Positions 50,676 through 60,558 of a DNA stretch of 64,000 nucleotides are shown here, one piece after another. The position numbers were made by a program, and so were the translations under genes. The notes beneath the pieces were generated by a model. The model was not told where the DNA came from. It saw only the letters and a program-made list of their open reading frames with translations, and did not search any database. The DNA comes from JAHCHG01 sp041394845 (GTDB taxonomy: Bacteria; Acidobacteriota; Blastocatellia; Pyrinomonadales; Pyrinomonadaceae), in assembly GCA_041394845.1 (NCBI GenBank), contig JAWKHL010000003.1, forward strand, positions 186,001 to 250,000, read 5' to 3'. Position 1 is the first letter of the stretch; every line of letters begins with the position of its first letter.

Positions 50676-52343
50676 CTATTCGCCTGAAAATATGGAGCCT
50701 GTATAACTCGGACAGGCGGCAACCTGAGTGAGTTTCGGGTCGGCTTTGATGGTCCGGGGGGCCATCCAGCGCGACAGATTGAACGAGCGGAGATCCGCGT
50801 CCTTTTCCGAATCGAATTCCTGTTGATAGAGTTTGTATTTGATGACGCATTGGTCTTCGAAACTCATCGACGGCAGGCCTTCGATCAAGGCCGGGACGGC
50901 GTCATCGCTCAGATAGGCGTTGTAGCGGGCGTCAAAGGCGCGGCCCTCCTGCATCAGGCGAACGTTCGTCCGGACGATGAAATCATCCGGGTTGAGAACG
51001 TGCAAAGTCCCGAGCGTAAATAAAGCCAGCCACAGAGCGCCCCAGGCGAATTGCCTTCTGGCCCCGCGCAAAACCGTCAGACCGAACCAGACGAACACCA
51101 GAGCAAGGAGAACCATAAAGGCCATCGGGTAAAACCGGACGGTCGTCAAACCGTAACCCAGGTTTCCCGTTAAAAGCAAAAGCCGCTGGACGGCCGACAG
51201 CATGATGACGAAAAGGAGTCCGATCTGGATGACGGCCAGAACGCGGTAGATCTTTTCGTTGACGGGCCGGTCTTTTCTGAGCAACCAGTGCGAGACCAAA
51301 AGGATCGGCAACACCAGAGCGGCGACCGCCACCAGTTCACCAAAACCGCGACGGGCGTATTCGGCCAGTTTGAAGTCGGGAGTGTTCTGCACCAGAGTCA
51401 TTCCGCCGAAAAGGTAGGGCAACTGGACGATGACGAAACTCAGGAAAAGCAGATTGATCAACCCCAGAACGACCGAAATTTCGATGGCGCCGAGCGTAAA
51501 GACCGGCGGCAGAATCGAATTGTCGAAATCCTGCCACTGCCATTTTTTCTTTTCCTCGGTTTTCGGTTTTTCCTCCGCCTGCGGTTCGTTTTCATCCTTG
51601 ATATCGGTAATGCTTAAAGCCTGCTTCTTGTCATTATCTTCTTCGACATCCAGAAACGTCTGTTTGACATCAGTAGAAAAACTCTCGACCAGCGAGCCGC
51701 GCAAATATCCGGCGATGATCCAGGTGAAAAAACCGACGAAAAAGATATGTCCGACGACGACATCGGGTTCGACGTTAAAGGTTCGCTCGATGATGCCCTG
51801 AAAAACCGCGTCGGCCGCGACGAAAAGGGCCCCGAAGATCAAAAGCAGAGGCGCAGCGATCAGGAGTCCGCGCAAAACCGAGATGAGGTGTTTCGACCAG
51901 CCCGTCTGCGGGATCGACTTCCATTCGACGTCATTAAAAAACAAAAGAAACGGCGCGAACAGAACGCTGATGCCCGACCAGAGGAAACTGACCGCGTAGT
52001 GAAAGACTCCGGCGATGTGTCTTTTGATCTGAATGGCCGGCAGTGTCAGAACGGCCAGAATGGTCAGAATGGCCAGAGCGTCGAAGGTTTGCAATTGGAT
52101 CGAATCGCGCCAGACGAACATCGCCGCGAAAAAAACGAGCGCGCCGTTCAAGGCGATCGTCTGCGCGTTCCAGAATTCCGGCTTGCGCCGCCAGATGAGC
52201 ATCACCAATGCCCCGACCAACGCCCCGACAAACAACAGGACGTTCAATCCCCAGGGTATCTGCCTCAGCAAAACATCGCCCAAAATCCCCAAAAGAAGCG
52301 CCGCTTCCAAAATCGCCAAACCGGTTTTCGTTCTATCGTTCAT
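50676..52343 (-). CDS. DUF4173 domain-containing multi-spanning membrane protein
   Basis: A 555-residue protein with about a dozen hydrophobic segments. The central cytoplasmic loop is rich in Lys/Glu (about residues 225-270), followed by the DUF4173 features FVIVQLPYLFGG and FAEYARRGFGELV-like KLAEYARRGFGELV. The C-terminal domain is soluble (RAFDARYNAYLSDDAVPALI). Function unknown. ATG 52343 follows GGAGAAAAGC. Confidence 0.85.
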   Translation of the reverse strand: MNDRTKTGLAILEAALLLGILGDVLLRQIPWGLNVLLFVGALVGALVMLIWRRKPEFWNAQTIALNGALVFFAAMFVWRDSIQLQTFDALAILTILAVLTLPAIQIKRHIAGVFHYAVSFLWSGISVLFAPFLLFFNDVEWKSIPQTGWSKHLISVLRGLLIAAPLLLIFGALFVAADAVFQGIIERTFNVEPDVVVGHIFFVGFFTWIIAGYLRGSLVESFSTDVKQTFLDVEEDNDKKQALSITDIKDENEPQAEEKPKTEEKKKWQWQDFDNSILPPVFTLGAIEISVVLGLINLLFLSFVIVQLPYLFGGMTLVQNTPDFKLAEYARRGFGELVAVAALVLPILLVSHWLLRKDRPVNEKIYRVLAVIQIGLLFVIMLSAVQRLLLLTGNLGYGLTTVRFYPMAFMVLLALVFVWFGLTVLRGARRQFAWGALWLALFTLGTLHVLNPDDFIVRTNVRLMQEGRAFDARYNAYLSDDAVPALIEGLPSMSFEDQCVIKYKLYQQEFDSEKDADLRSFNLSRWMAPRTIKADPKLTQVAACPSYTGSIFSGE

Positions 52344-52497
52344 AATGCTTTTCTCCAAATAAATCTTATCGTCAACCCCTTAACCGTCCTTTTTCTTGCA
52401 ATTTGGTTCGGTGTCGTAATCGAGGTAATAAAAGCTGTGCCAGATTTGTTTTCCCGAGGAGGTTTTTCATAATTTTGATCTTGCGCCCGCCCATTTT

Positions 52498-53667
52498 TTA
52501 TTTGACGGTCTTCGGCAGCAAAACTCCCGCGTCCTGCTCCGCTCCGATATCCGGGAAAGAACTGCGTCCGAAAAATACGTGTCCGGCAAATTTTCGGCCG
52601 ATGCTCCCGCGCAAAAAACGGTGGCCGAGTTCCAAAAGGGTCTGATTTGTAAAGGTGGCGATCGTCCGGCGCATCCAGAGTCGGGAGACGAATCTCGTGC
52701 GGAAAAGTTCGCCCGAAAGTTTTAGAAGGATGTCGGGGTTATCGGTTTGCAGTCTTTCGGCAATCACTTGAGCGGCGAAGGCCGAAAGACGCAAACAGGG
52801 GTCGAGTCCACCTGCCGTTAAAGGCGAAACCGCACCCGCCGCATCGCCTAATAGGAGTCCGTGTGTGCTGGCGATGCTTGTTAAAACTCCGCCGACAGGA
52901 ATCCTTCCTCCTCTGGTTTCAGTCAATTCCGCGTCGGCTAAATCAAAAATCCGTTCAAGTATTTTTTTCTTGAACTGTTTTAAAGCCTCGCGGGGATTAA
53001 ATCTAGCGGGATAACCACCGACTCCAATGTGGATTTCCTCACCGTCATCGGCCGCCCAGGCCAGATACCCCGGCGCCAGACGGGCGTCCAGAAAACAATG
53101 CAGAACCGGTTCGGTCGACCGGGCCGGACTTTTGTAAACCTCCTCGCAACCGACGATCCATTCTTTGTTTTCGTCCAGTTTCAGGTCTTTGGCCACGCGC
53201 GAGACGGCCCCGTCCGCGCCGACCAGAACCTTCGCTCCGACTTCAAATGACCGGCCCGCTCTCTCCAGCCGGACGATCGTTTGAGTTCGGCCTTCCGTCT
53301 TACTCGCCGAAATATAGCGCGTTCCGCCGGAGAACGTGCCGCCGTTTTGCAGACAATCGCTCAAAAAGCTCTGATAAAGAAAACCCATTTTCCCGACGCG
53401 GAATTCGTCCTTTTCGCTCTCCAGAGAGAGCGCTTTCAACTTCGGCGAATAAAGCCTGACCTGGCGGATCGGACGACCGAGCGCGCCGACCGGAAAATCG
53501 AAATCTTCGAGCGTTTTGCGAACGAAGATCCCGGTCGTGTGAACGCCGCGCGTCAGATCTTTCTTGCGATCAACCAGCAAAATTTTTGCCCCCTTTGCCG
53601 ACAACAGACGGGCGCATTGCAAACCGGCCAGTCCGGCGCCGATGATCACTACGTCAAAGTCTTTCAT
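52498..53667 (-). CDS. FAD-dependent oxidoreductase, geranylgeranyl-reductase-like
   Basis: The 389-residue protein starts with the dinucleotide-binding fold VVIIGAGLAGLQCARLLSAKG. It has the mid-protein GADGAVSRVAKDL and the FAD-ribityl motif GLLLGDAAGAVSPLTAGGL. This pattern is that of the geranylgeranyl reductase / PHBH-like flavoprotein family, which reduces isoprenoid double bonds or hydroxylates aromatics. The C-terminal HRFLRGSIGRKFAGHVFFGR is not diagnostic. The substrate remains open. Confidence 0.85.
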   Translation of the reverse strand: MKDFDVVIIGAGLAGLQCARLLSAKGAKILLVDRKKDLTRGVHTTGIFVRKTLEDFDFPVGALGRPIRQVRLYSPKLKALSLESEKDEFRVGKMGFLYQSFLSDCLQNGGTFSGGTRYISASKTEGRTQTIVRLERAGRSFEVGAKVLVGADGAVSRVAKDLKLDENKEWIVGCEEVYKSPARSTEPVLHCFLDARLAPGYLAWAADDGEEIHIGVGGYPARFNPREALKQFKKKILERIFDLADAELTETRGGRIPVGGVLTSIASTHGLLLGDAAGAVSPLTAGGLDPCLRLSAFAAQVIAERLQTDNPDILLKLSGELFRTRFVSRLWMRRTIATFTNQTLLELGHRFLRGSIGRKFAGHVFFGRSSFPDIGAEQDAGVLLPKTVK

Positions 53668-53726
53668 AATTTTTCACCACAAAGCTGACAAAGCCTGGTT
53701 GAGATCCGCTGCCCGTCCTTTGCGAT

Positions 53727-54389
53727 TTAGCGGTCGGTTTTGGCGAAACTTTCTCCCCCTTCCAATTTGAAATAGTTCCGTTTGTGCCAGAGGCTGTCTT
53801 CATCGCCGATCAGGACGGATTCGATCGCGCGGTCGATCCGGTTGCCTTCGCGAATGTCCAACCGCGGACCGCTGATGTCGCTCGGCAGATCGAAAACTAT
53901 TTCCTTGACAAAACTTTCCGTCGGCGAAATGCGCCGGTCGAAAGGAGGCTGTCCGCTGAGGTTCGCCTCGGCCTCGGGGTCGCGGACAAATTCGTTTCCG
54001 GCCGCGTCCCGAACCCTCGCATCGACATCGGCCAAACCGAGCGAAGCCCGTTTGGCATCGCTGAAGACCCTGATGCTGACAATGTAAAACTCGCCCCGGG
54101 CCTCTTTATCGCCGAGCGTTTTCGCTTTTCTGACACCGGTTACGGCCGTATGCATGTGGCAATCGAGATAAAATCCGCAATAGTTTTTCGGCTCGTTGAG
54201 CGAAAGCGTCCTCTCCTCGCTTAAAAACGACATCCCGAACAAAATAACTCCGTAGAAAACAAACCAGATGGCGGTCGAAAGAAGCACGAAACTCCTCAGC
54301 CAGCTCCAACTTTTCCAAAACGAGATGACCAAAAGAATAAAGGCCGCGCCGAGCCCGCCGATCGTCATTAACATCAGTAAAACGCCCAT
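53727..54389 (-). CDS. membrane-anchored hypothetical protein
   Basis: The 220-residue protein has two N-terminal membrane helices (about 5-25 and 32-55). A periplasmic beta-rich domain (60-215) begins YCGFYLDCHMHTAVTGV and resembles DUF4352-type immunoglobulin-like domains (FYIVSIRVFSDAKRASLG). Function unknown. AGAGAGG precedes ATG 54389. It lies 60 nt downstream of no partner that explains its role. Confidence 0.7.
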   Translation of the reverse strand: MGVLLMLMTIGGLGAAFILLVISFWKSWSWLRSFVLLSTAIWFVFYGVILFGMSFLSEERTLSLNEPKNYCGFYLDCHMHTAVTGVRKAKTLGDKEARGEFYIVSIRVFSDAKRASLGLADVDARVRDAAGNEFVRDPEAEANLSGQPPFDRRISPTESFVKEIVFDLPSDISGPRLDIREGNRIDRAIESVLIGDEDSLWHKRNYFKLEGGESFAKTDR

Positions 54390-54537
54390 CTTCTTTACCT
54401 CTCTTATTCAAGAATGTCTCAGCAAAACCAGTGCCGCCAATTTGTTTACTTCCCGCATGACCGCCTCCGATTACCAGTTTTTTTTTCGCGCCGGTCGGGA
54501 AAGAAAAATCCTTGGTCATCAAGTTCCTCTGAAACTG

Positions 54538-54930
54538 TTAAACTCCCTTCATTGCACTAATCAATGCTTCCATATGATTCAGGTAACGATTCAAAGCCTC
54601 GCGTCCCGCTTCGGTGATCCGGTATTCGGTCAGGGGAACTCGGCCTTTGAAAGATTTCAGGCATTCCAGATAGCCCGCGTCTTCGAGTTTGCGGGCGTGA
54701 ACGCTGATATTGCCGTCGGTCGTGTTCAAAAGATTTTTCAACTCGGTAAAACTCAGGCTTTCGTTGGCGGCCAGCGCGCTGATGATGCCGAGACGCATCC
54801 GCTCATGGATCACTTTGTCGAGTTCGTTGGAAACGTTCTCGGCCGCTTTTTCCGCTCTGATAACCCTCGGCCCGGTTTTTTCCGGTTCCGACGAGTTGTT
54901 CTGATTGATCGCCAAATTACTCTTTCCCAT
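54538..54930 (-). CDS. winged-helix transcriptional regulator (HTH_34 type)
   Basis: This 130-residue DNA-binding protein has a disordered N-terminus (1-35) and a compact winged helix (HERMRLGIISALAANESLSF, TELKNLLNTTDGNISVHARK, LEDAGYLEC). TEYRITEAGREAL forms the wing/last helix. It is similar to the DNA-binding domain found beside small membrane proteins in Acidobacteriota, and here the membrane-protein gene lies 60 nt upstream on the same strand. It is likely an autoregulator of that pair. Confidence 0.85.
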   Translation of the reverse strand: MGKSNLAINQNNSSEPEKTGPRVIRAEKAAENVSNELDKVIHERMRLGIISALAANESLSFTELKNLLNTTDGNISVHARKLEDAGYLECLKSFKGRVPLTEYRITEAGREALNRYLNHMEALISAMKGV

Positions 54931-54990
54931 GATTTTTCCTTAAACCCAAATAGTCCTTTTCACCTTTTAACTTTCTCACTTTTTCACCCA

Positions 54991-55614
54991 CTATCCGCCG
55001 TATTTTCTGGCAATTATCAAACCGAAGATGATGTGCAGAACGCCGAACCCGAGTCCCATCATCCAGTCGCCGTAAACCGCCGGCAGAAAAACTCCGGCCG
55101 CGCCGAGGGCGATAAACAGCCATCCCATCGTCGGCACCGCCCGGACCGAAAAAGCCCCGCCGGTTACGACCGCCGTTCCGTAAAGCGTCAGCCAGACGAC
55201 CGGCAGATATTCGAACAGTCCTTTGAAATAAAGCAGTCCCGTAAGAATGATCCCGGCCAACAGCGGCGGAGCGAAGCCGAGCGCAAATTTTCGCGCCGGC
55301 GTCGCCGTCAGGGGAGAGTTGACGGTTTTCGACTTCTGCCACATGGTCAAAAGCCCGATGGAAAAAGCCAGACAGGCTTCGGCCAGCCAGGTGATCAGCC
55401 AAAGCCTGTAGTTGGCCTGCAAACTCGCCACCACGGCGGCCCCGATGGCCGTCGCTCCCATCAAAGCCCCGCCGTACCCCGGAACGGCCGTAAAAGCGGT
55501 CGAACGCTCCATGGTTTCGCGGATGAACTGCAAATTGTCCATCGCCCGCCCGTGCAGACTGGGCGGCTCGCTCCGCCCGGTCTCTTCTTTTCGGATCGCC
55601 TGAATCTTCGCCAT
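54991..55614 (-). CDS. hypothetical six-helix membrane protein
   Basis: A 207-residue protein with a soluble N-terminal segment (AMDNLQFIRETMERSTAFTA) that is a recurring start in Acidobacteriota proteins paired with a winged-helix regulator. About six hydrophobic segments follow. No function is known to me. It is the first gene of a two-gene unit with the regulator at 54538. Confidence 0.75.
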   Translation of the reverse strand: MAKIQAIRKEETGRSEPPSLHGRAMDNLQFIRETMERSTAFTAVPGYGGALMGATAIGAAVVASLQANYRLWLITWLAEACLAFSIGLLTMWQKSKTVNSPLTATPARKFALGFAPPLLAGIILTGLLYFKGLFEYLPVVWLTLYGTAVVTGGAFSVRAVPTMGWLFIALGAAGVFLPAVYGDWMMGLGFGVLHIIFGLIIARKYGG

Positions 55615-55853
55615 AGTTGGAAAATTTACACCAAGCCATTGAATCTGTCAAGAACTTTATGTCGTAAAGCAGAGAAATATTTTGAGCCTTGTAAAAAGTC
55701 TTTAAACTGCGCGGACTTGAACTCGGATCAGAGCGGATGAAATACGGATAAAACGGATTTTAACTTTAAATATTCCTCCAAATCCGTCCGATCCGGGTGC
55801 GAATTACCGGTAAAAAACAAATCCCGTTTTTCGGCACCAACTCCAACCCAAGA

Positions 55854-57857
55854 TCACGGCCTTAACATCGAAGCCGCTTTCTGGCGAAAAGCTTTGATCT
55901 CGGGGTCTTCGGAATTTTCCGTATTGGCCAGAAACCTCCTGAGCGCGGCGCCGGCTTCGCCCGTTCGGCCCAACTCGTTGTAGAGCGAACCGAGCAAAAA
56001 CTGCGAGCGCAGACATAACGGTCGCGAGGCTTTATTGACCAGAGGTTGAATGCTTTCGAGTTCCTGTAAGGCCAAATCTTTGCGGCCCGTCGTGTAATAG
56101 ATGACGGCCAGATTCGAAGCGAAATCGCACTGGGCGAAGGGAAATTCCTCTTTCCCCCGGCGGAGAAGAGTTTCGGCCTCGGCCGTTTTTCCCTGCTTTT
56201 GCAGATCTTCGACCTGGCTCAATTTCGCGGTCGGACCCGGAAGACGCTCGGCCCGCGTTTCCAAATAAGGAAACTCGTTCGGGGCATTTCCGAGCGAATC
56301 GGCTATGTTCCATTCGAAATCGTTGATCCGGCGCCGAAATTGCCAGTCCTCTCCCGCCCCGGAACGAAACTGCTCAAGCCGACCGGCCGGTTTGTAAAAT
56401 CTCTCGGCGATCGTCGCCCGGCGCAATCGGGCTTCGTCGTTATCCAAACCCGGAACGAAGAAATAAACCCCGACCGCCAGAAAAGCCGACAGCAGTCCGA
56501 TCATCGAAATCAACGGATACTTGGCGTTGCGCCAGATCAGGTAAATCGCCAGCAGAAGCAGTGCGATGGCCGGCAAAGTGGTCCAGATGTTGTTCGGCAA
56601 TCCGAAGACATTCAGCAAATTGGGCGTAAACCATCCTTCCCGAGTCAAAAAGGGCAGCCAGAAATTATTGTGCGGAAACCGGAATTCGGGCGGAGCAAAC
56701 GGAAAAGTCAGAACCGGAACCGTGCATAAAAGAAACGAGATCCCGAACAAAAATCCCCGCCAAAGGCTGGGAAATTCCTCCGCCTCGCCGTCAAAGAAAG
56801 AATCGAGCATCAGCGGAAGAATAAAAACCAGATACCGCGCTCCGAAAGCCCATCCGCCGTGGGCCGCGCCGTGTCCGCAAAGAATCAGGATCGAAACCAG
56901 AATGGTCGTGATCTTGACCCGTTTGCGCAAAGTTCCCTGTTCGCGCGAAGTGAAAAAAGCGATGATCGAAAGCAGAAGAATCGGCGAGAAGAAAAACAAT
57001 CCGCGGGCGGGCGAGACCAAAAGCAGATAAATGTTCGACAAGGTCGGTAAACCGATGCCGAAAAACCCTTGTCCGGCGACCTCGGCCCATTCGGCGAAAG
57101 ACTCGTGGCCGTAAGACATCGAAAACGGCGACCCGAACAGCGCGTTGTTGTAGATCATCAGCAAAACGGCCATCGGCAGTCCGCCCAAAATGTAGAAAAA
57201 AAGCCGCCGGAACCGGTCGCGAGGGTCGGTGAAAAATAGCCCCAGACCGAAAAGCAGAACCGGGATGGCCGCCGGAAATTCGCACAAAACGGCGAACCCG
57301 GCAAAAAATCCGCCCAGAAAAATATTGCGCAATGCCGGATATTTCGCGTCGTAGAGCAAACGAAAAACCAGATAGATCAAGACCGCCACCAGGACGTGGG
57401 AAAAGAACAAAAAGCTGTATAAAAACAGCGGGGTGGCGAAAAGCAGAGCGGCCAGCGAAAAAATGTCGACGTCCTTTTGATAAAGCCAGACCGCCAAAAA
57501 GAACAATGGCAATGTGCTGATAAAAAACCGCATCAGAAACCAGCTGATGCGGATGTTGGAGGCGTCGGGAGGGCCTGTGAAAATGCGGGTCATCGCGTAA
57601 ACCGGCGCGGCCAAAAGCGCGCCCCCCGGCGGCTTGTTGGAATAGACATTATCGCCGACCCGGGCCGTGTCGACGTTTTTTCCGATCAACGGTTCGGTCC
57701 AGGAGATCTCAAATGAGTTTTTTTCGACCAGCGAAGCGGCCGTCGCCCAGCGCGTCAGTTCGTTGGCCGAACCGCCGTGGGGAAACATCGGCAACAGATA
57801 AACGGCCAGAGCCAAATAAATCAGCAATAGAAACAGACGGCTATTTCTTTGTTCCAC
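55854..57857 (-). CDS. multi-spanning membrane protein (GT-C-like) with C-terminal TPR region
   Basis: A 667-residue protein. Residues 8-480 hold about 12 hydrophobic segments with loop motifs seen in GT-C glycosyltransferases (an acidic SFEISWTEP loop after helix 1, SNKPPGGALLAAPVYA). Residues about 490-667 are soluble and contain TPR-like helices (LQKQGKTAEAETLLRRGKEE, LGSLYNELGRTGEAGAALRR). It might transfer a sugar from a polyprenyl carrier, but the catalytic assignment is uncertain. Its start overlaps the end of the upstream lipoprotein gene by 17 nt, so translation is probably coupled. Confidence 0.75.
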   Translation of the reverse strand: MEQRNSRLFLLLIYLALAVYLLPMFPHGGSANELTRWATAASLVEKNSFEISWTEPLIGKNVDTARVGDNVYSNKPPGGALLAAPVYAMTRIFTGPPDASNIRISWFLMRFFISTLPLFFLAVWLYQKDVDIFSLAALLFATPLFLYSFLFFSHVLVAVLIYLVFRLLYDAKYPALRNIFLGGFFAGFAVLCEFPAAIPVLLFGLGLFFTDPRDRFRRLFFYILGGLPMAVLLMIYNNALFGSPFSMSYGHESFAEWAEVAGQGFFGIGLPTLSNIYLLLVSPARGLFFFSPILLLSIIAFFTSREQGTLRKRVKITTILVSILILCGHGAAHGGWAFGARYLVFILPLMLDSFFDGEAEEFPSLWRGFLFGISFLLCTVPVLTFPFAPPEFRFPHNNFWLPFLTREGWFTPNLLNVFGLPNNIWTTLPAIALLLLAIYLIWRNAKYPLISMIGLLSAFLAVGVYFFVPGLDNDEARLRRATIAERFYKPAGRLEQFRSGAGEDWQFRRRINDFEWNIADSLGNAPNEFPYLETRAERLPGPTAKLSQVEDLQKQGKTAEAETLLRRGKEEFPFAQCDFASNLAVIYYTTGRKDLALQELESIQPLVNKASRPLCLRSQFLLGSLYNELGRTGEAGAALRRFLANTENSEDPEIKAFRQKAASMLRP

Positions 57858-58653
57858 CTTTCTCCTTTTCCGGTTTGTTGATCATATTTTCAACCGGCGG
57901 CGCGTCTTCGTCTTTCATCGAAAAGGTCTCGCGTTTGCCTTTCAACACAAAATTTGAACCGTTCCATTTATAGTGAGTTCGGGTAAAATGGGTCGGACAG
58001 CACAGCTGTTCTTCGTCGCCGTCAATTCTCATCGTTTCGACTTCGCCCAAAATATAACGGTCCTGACCGAAAAGTTCAACAGAAATCTCTCCGTTCTCGG
58101 CAATTAATTTCTTCAAACCGCCGTCGGACCGATCGCCGGTCCGAAAATGCCAGATCAGTTCCGGCCCCTCTTCCTTCTTTAAAGAATAAACGTAAACGAT
58201 CTGCGGAATACCGCCGCCGCCGGTATCGATCTTCAGAACGACGAGAGCCTCGTCCTCGCCGTCCCCGGTCGCGTCGCCGTATTTGGTCGTGATGTAGGTG
58301 ATGCCGATCCTCTCTTTTGAGATCGGCCTTTTGCCATCTTCGAGGGTAAATTCCCGGCTGTCCACATCCTGCCAGCCGCGCGGAAACGGATAGGTGTGGT
58401 TTTTGAAATCAATCTGACCGATGGCCGAGGTCGTCAGAGTGTTTTCGTTGGTCAGGAGTTCGGCTTGCAGGTTGGGGAAAGCGGAGGTTTGTTTTTCGAC
58501 CGGCGATTCTTCTTCCGGAGCGGTATCTTGTTTCGGATGAGGTTCGGGGGGCGCGCCCTGAACGGTGTTTTCCTCCAGTTTTCCACAAGCGGAAAAAATT
58601 AAAAAACAGATGAAAAGCAAATTGATTGCCGCAAACTTCGGTAAAATTCTCAT
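57841..58653 (-). CDS. lipoprotein of unknown function
   Basis: The 270-residue protein has a type II signal peptide with lipobox FSAC (Cys23). A Pro/Glu-rich linker follows, then a beta-rich domain with a calcium-like YGDATGDGEDEALVVLKIDT segment. It ends in a Lys/Glu-rich tail that overlaps the next gene by 17 nt. The DxTxDGxxE pattern is seen in VCBS/FG-GAP-like and LppP/LprE-type domains. Role unknown; likely anchored to a membrane facing the periplasm. Confidence 0.8.
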   Translation of the reverse strand: MRILPKFAAINLLFICFLIFSACGKLEENTVQGAPPEPHPKQDTAPEEESPVEKQTSAFPNLQAELLTNENTLTTSAIGQIDFKNHTYPFPRGWQDVDSREFTLEDGKRPISKERIGITYITTKYGDATGDGEDEALVVLKIDTGGGGIPQIVYVYSLKKEEGPELIWHFRTGDRSDGGLKKLIAENGEISVELFGQDRYILGEVETMRIDGDEEQLCCPTHFTRTHYKWNGSNFVLKGKRETFSMKDEDAPPVENMINKPEKEKGGTKK

Positions 58654-58799
58654 TGATAATGACTGCTTGTTTTATTTATTAAGAAAAATGGCGTGGGACT
58701 TTGTTTCAATAGTAAACAAAATCTTTGTAAAGGTGAAATGGCGGGGGGCATTTTTAAGTGGCCGGTGGCCGACGGTCAGTTGAACCGGCGGCACATCAG

Positions 58800-58848
58800 A
58801 ACCGTGAGCGATAGCGAATGGGTAACCATGTCGCTACCGCTCCGCGTT
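58800..58848. repeat. imperfect palindromic repeat with GAGCGATAGCGA arms
   Basis: An 18-nt arm at 58800-58817 pairs with 58831-58848 at 14 of 18 positions; arms contain GAGCGATAGCGA and TCGCTACCGCTC. It lies in the 219-nt gap between ettA and the lipoprotein gene, which otherwise shows nothing. Confidence 0.55.
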
Positions 58849-58872
58849 CCGATTACAAATCTCTGTGATCGC

Positions 58873-60555
58873 TCAATCGCGCGTCAGACTCCGGTATTTG
58901 ATCCGGTGCGGTTGATCAACCTCGTGACCTAAGCGCCGTTTTTTGTCCTCTTCGTACTGCGAAAAGTTGCCGTCGAAATAAACCACCTTGGAATCGCCTT
59001 CAAAGGCCAGAATATGGGTGGCGATCCGGTCCAGAAACCAGCGGTCGTGGCTGATCACGACGGCGCAACCGCCGAAGTTTTCCAGCGCCTCTTCCAGAGC
59101 GCGCATCGTGTTGACGTCGAGATCGTTGGTCGGTTCGTCGAGCAACAGGACGTTGGCGCCGGACTTGAGCATCTTGGCCAGATGAACCCGGTTGCGCTCG
59201 CCGCCCGAAAGCATCCCGACCCGCTTTTGCTGATCCGCGCCGGAAAAATTGAACCGCGAAACGTAGGCCCGGGAGTTCATCTCGCGTCTTCCGAGCTGAA
59301 CGATATCGAGTCCGTCGGAGATCTCGTCCCAGATCGATTTCTTGTCATCGAGAGAATCGCGCGACTGATCGACGTAGCCGAGTTTGACCGTCTGACCGAC
59401 CTTGAAAGTTCCCTTGTCGGCCGTTTCCTGTCCGGTGATCAGGCGAAACAAGGTGGTCTTTCCCGCGCCGTTCGGCCCGATGACGCCGACGATCCCGCCC
59501 GGCGGCAGGCTGAATTCGAGATCGTCGAACAGCAGTTTGTCGCCGTACGCTTTGGAAACCCCGTGGGCTTCGATGACCACGTCGCCGAGACGTTCGCCCG
59601 GCGGGATGAATATCTCCAGATCTTCCGAACGCTTTTCGGCTTCCTGCGCGACCAGTTTTTCGTAGTTGCTGATCCGAGCCTTGGATTTGGCGTGGCGGCC
59701 CTTGGGCGACATCCTGATCCATTCCAGTTCTCTTTCGAGCGTCTTGCGCCGTTTGTCCTCGGCCTTTTGTTCACCCGCCAGACGTTTTTCCTTTTGTTCG
59801 AGCCACGAAGAATAATTTCCCTTCCACGGAATCCCCTCGCCGCGGTCGAGTTCGAGGATCCAGCCGGCGACGTTATCGAGGAAATAGCGGTCGTGAGTGA
59901 CGGCGATGATCGTTCCCTCGTACTTTTGCAGATGCTGTTCGAGCCAGGCGACGGTTTCGGCGTCCAGATGATTGGTCGGTTCGTCGAGCAATAAGATATC
60001 GGGTTTTTGCAGGAGCAGACGACACAGCGCGACGCGGCGTTTTTCCCCGCCGGAGAGGTTCTTAACGGGCGTGTCCGGCGGGGGACAGCGCAGAGCGTCC
60101 ATCGCCATCTCGAGCCGCGAATCCAAATCCCAGGCGTCGAGTTGATCGAGCCGGTCCTGCACCTCGCCCTGACGTTCGAGCAAGCTGTTCATCTCGTCGT
60201 CGGTCATCTCCTCGCCGAACTTCGCGCTGATCTCGTCGAACTCGGCCAACAGATCGACCGTTTCCTGAACGGCTTCTTCGACCGTCTGTTTGACCGTTTT
60301 CGAGTCGTCGAGCTTCGGCTCCTGCTCCAGAAAACCGACCGAATAGCCGGGCGAAAAAACGACCTCGCCGTTAAATTCCTTGTCAACCCCGGCGATGATC
60401 TTAAGGAGCGAGGATTTCCCCGCGCCGTTGAGACCCAGAACGCCGATCTTGGCGCCGTAAAAAAACGACAGATAAATGTCTTTGAGGACCGGCTTTTTGT
60501 CGTAAAACTTGCTGACCCTGACCATTGAGAAGATTACTTTGTTCGGTTCGCTCAT
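58873..60555 (-). CDS. ettA: energy-dependent translational throttle protein EttA (ABC-F)
   Basis: A 560-residue ABC-F ATPase that binds the ribosomal E site and gates the first elongation step according to energy state. Two nucleotide-binding domains are seen: Walker A GLNGAGKSS and GPNGAGKTT, signatures LSGGEKRRV and LSGGERNRV, Walker B LLLDEPTNHLD and LLLDEPTNDLD. The inter-domain linker has ELEWIRMSPKGRHAKSKAR, typical of EttA. Length fits E. coli EttA (555). Confidence 0.95.
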   Translation of the reverse strand: MSEPNKVIFSMVRVSKFYDKKPVLKDIYLSFFYGAKIGVLGLNGAGKSSLLKIIAGVDKEFNGEVVFSPGYSVGFLEQEPKLDDSKTVKQTVEEAVQETVDLLAEFDEISAKFGEEMTDDEMNSLLERQGEVQDRLDQLDAWDLDSRLEMAMDALRCPPPDTPVKNLSGGEKRRVALCRLLLQKPDILLLDEPTNHLDAETVAWLEQHLQKYEGTIIAVTHDRYFLDNVAGWILELDRGEGIPWKGNYSSWLEQKEKRLAGEQKAEDKRRKTLERELEWIRMSPKGRHAKSKARISNYEKLVAQEAEKRSEDLEIFIPPGERLGDVVIEAHGVSKAYGDKLLFDDLEFSLPPGGIVGVIGPNGAGKTTLFRLITGQETADKGTFKVGQTVKLGYVDQSRDSLDDKKSIWDEISDGLDIVQLGRREMNSRAYVSRFNFSGADQQKRVGMLSGGERNRVHLAKMLKSGANVLLLDEPTNDLDVNTMRALEEALENFGGCAVVISHDRWFLDRIATHILAFEGDSKVVYFDGNFSQYEEDKKRRLGHEVDQPHRIKYRSLTRD

Positions 60556-60558
60556 GTT

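Noticed and set aside
54106..54522. 138-codon minus-strand frame starting MMTKDFSFPTG
   Set aside because: Two thirds overlap the membrane-protein gene at 53727-54389 in another frame; the unique part is low in information and resembles nothing.
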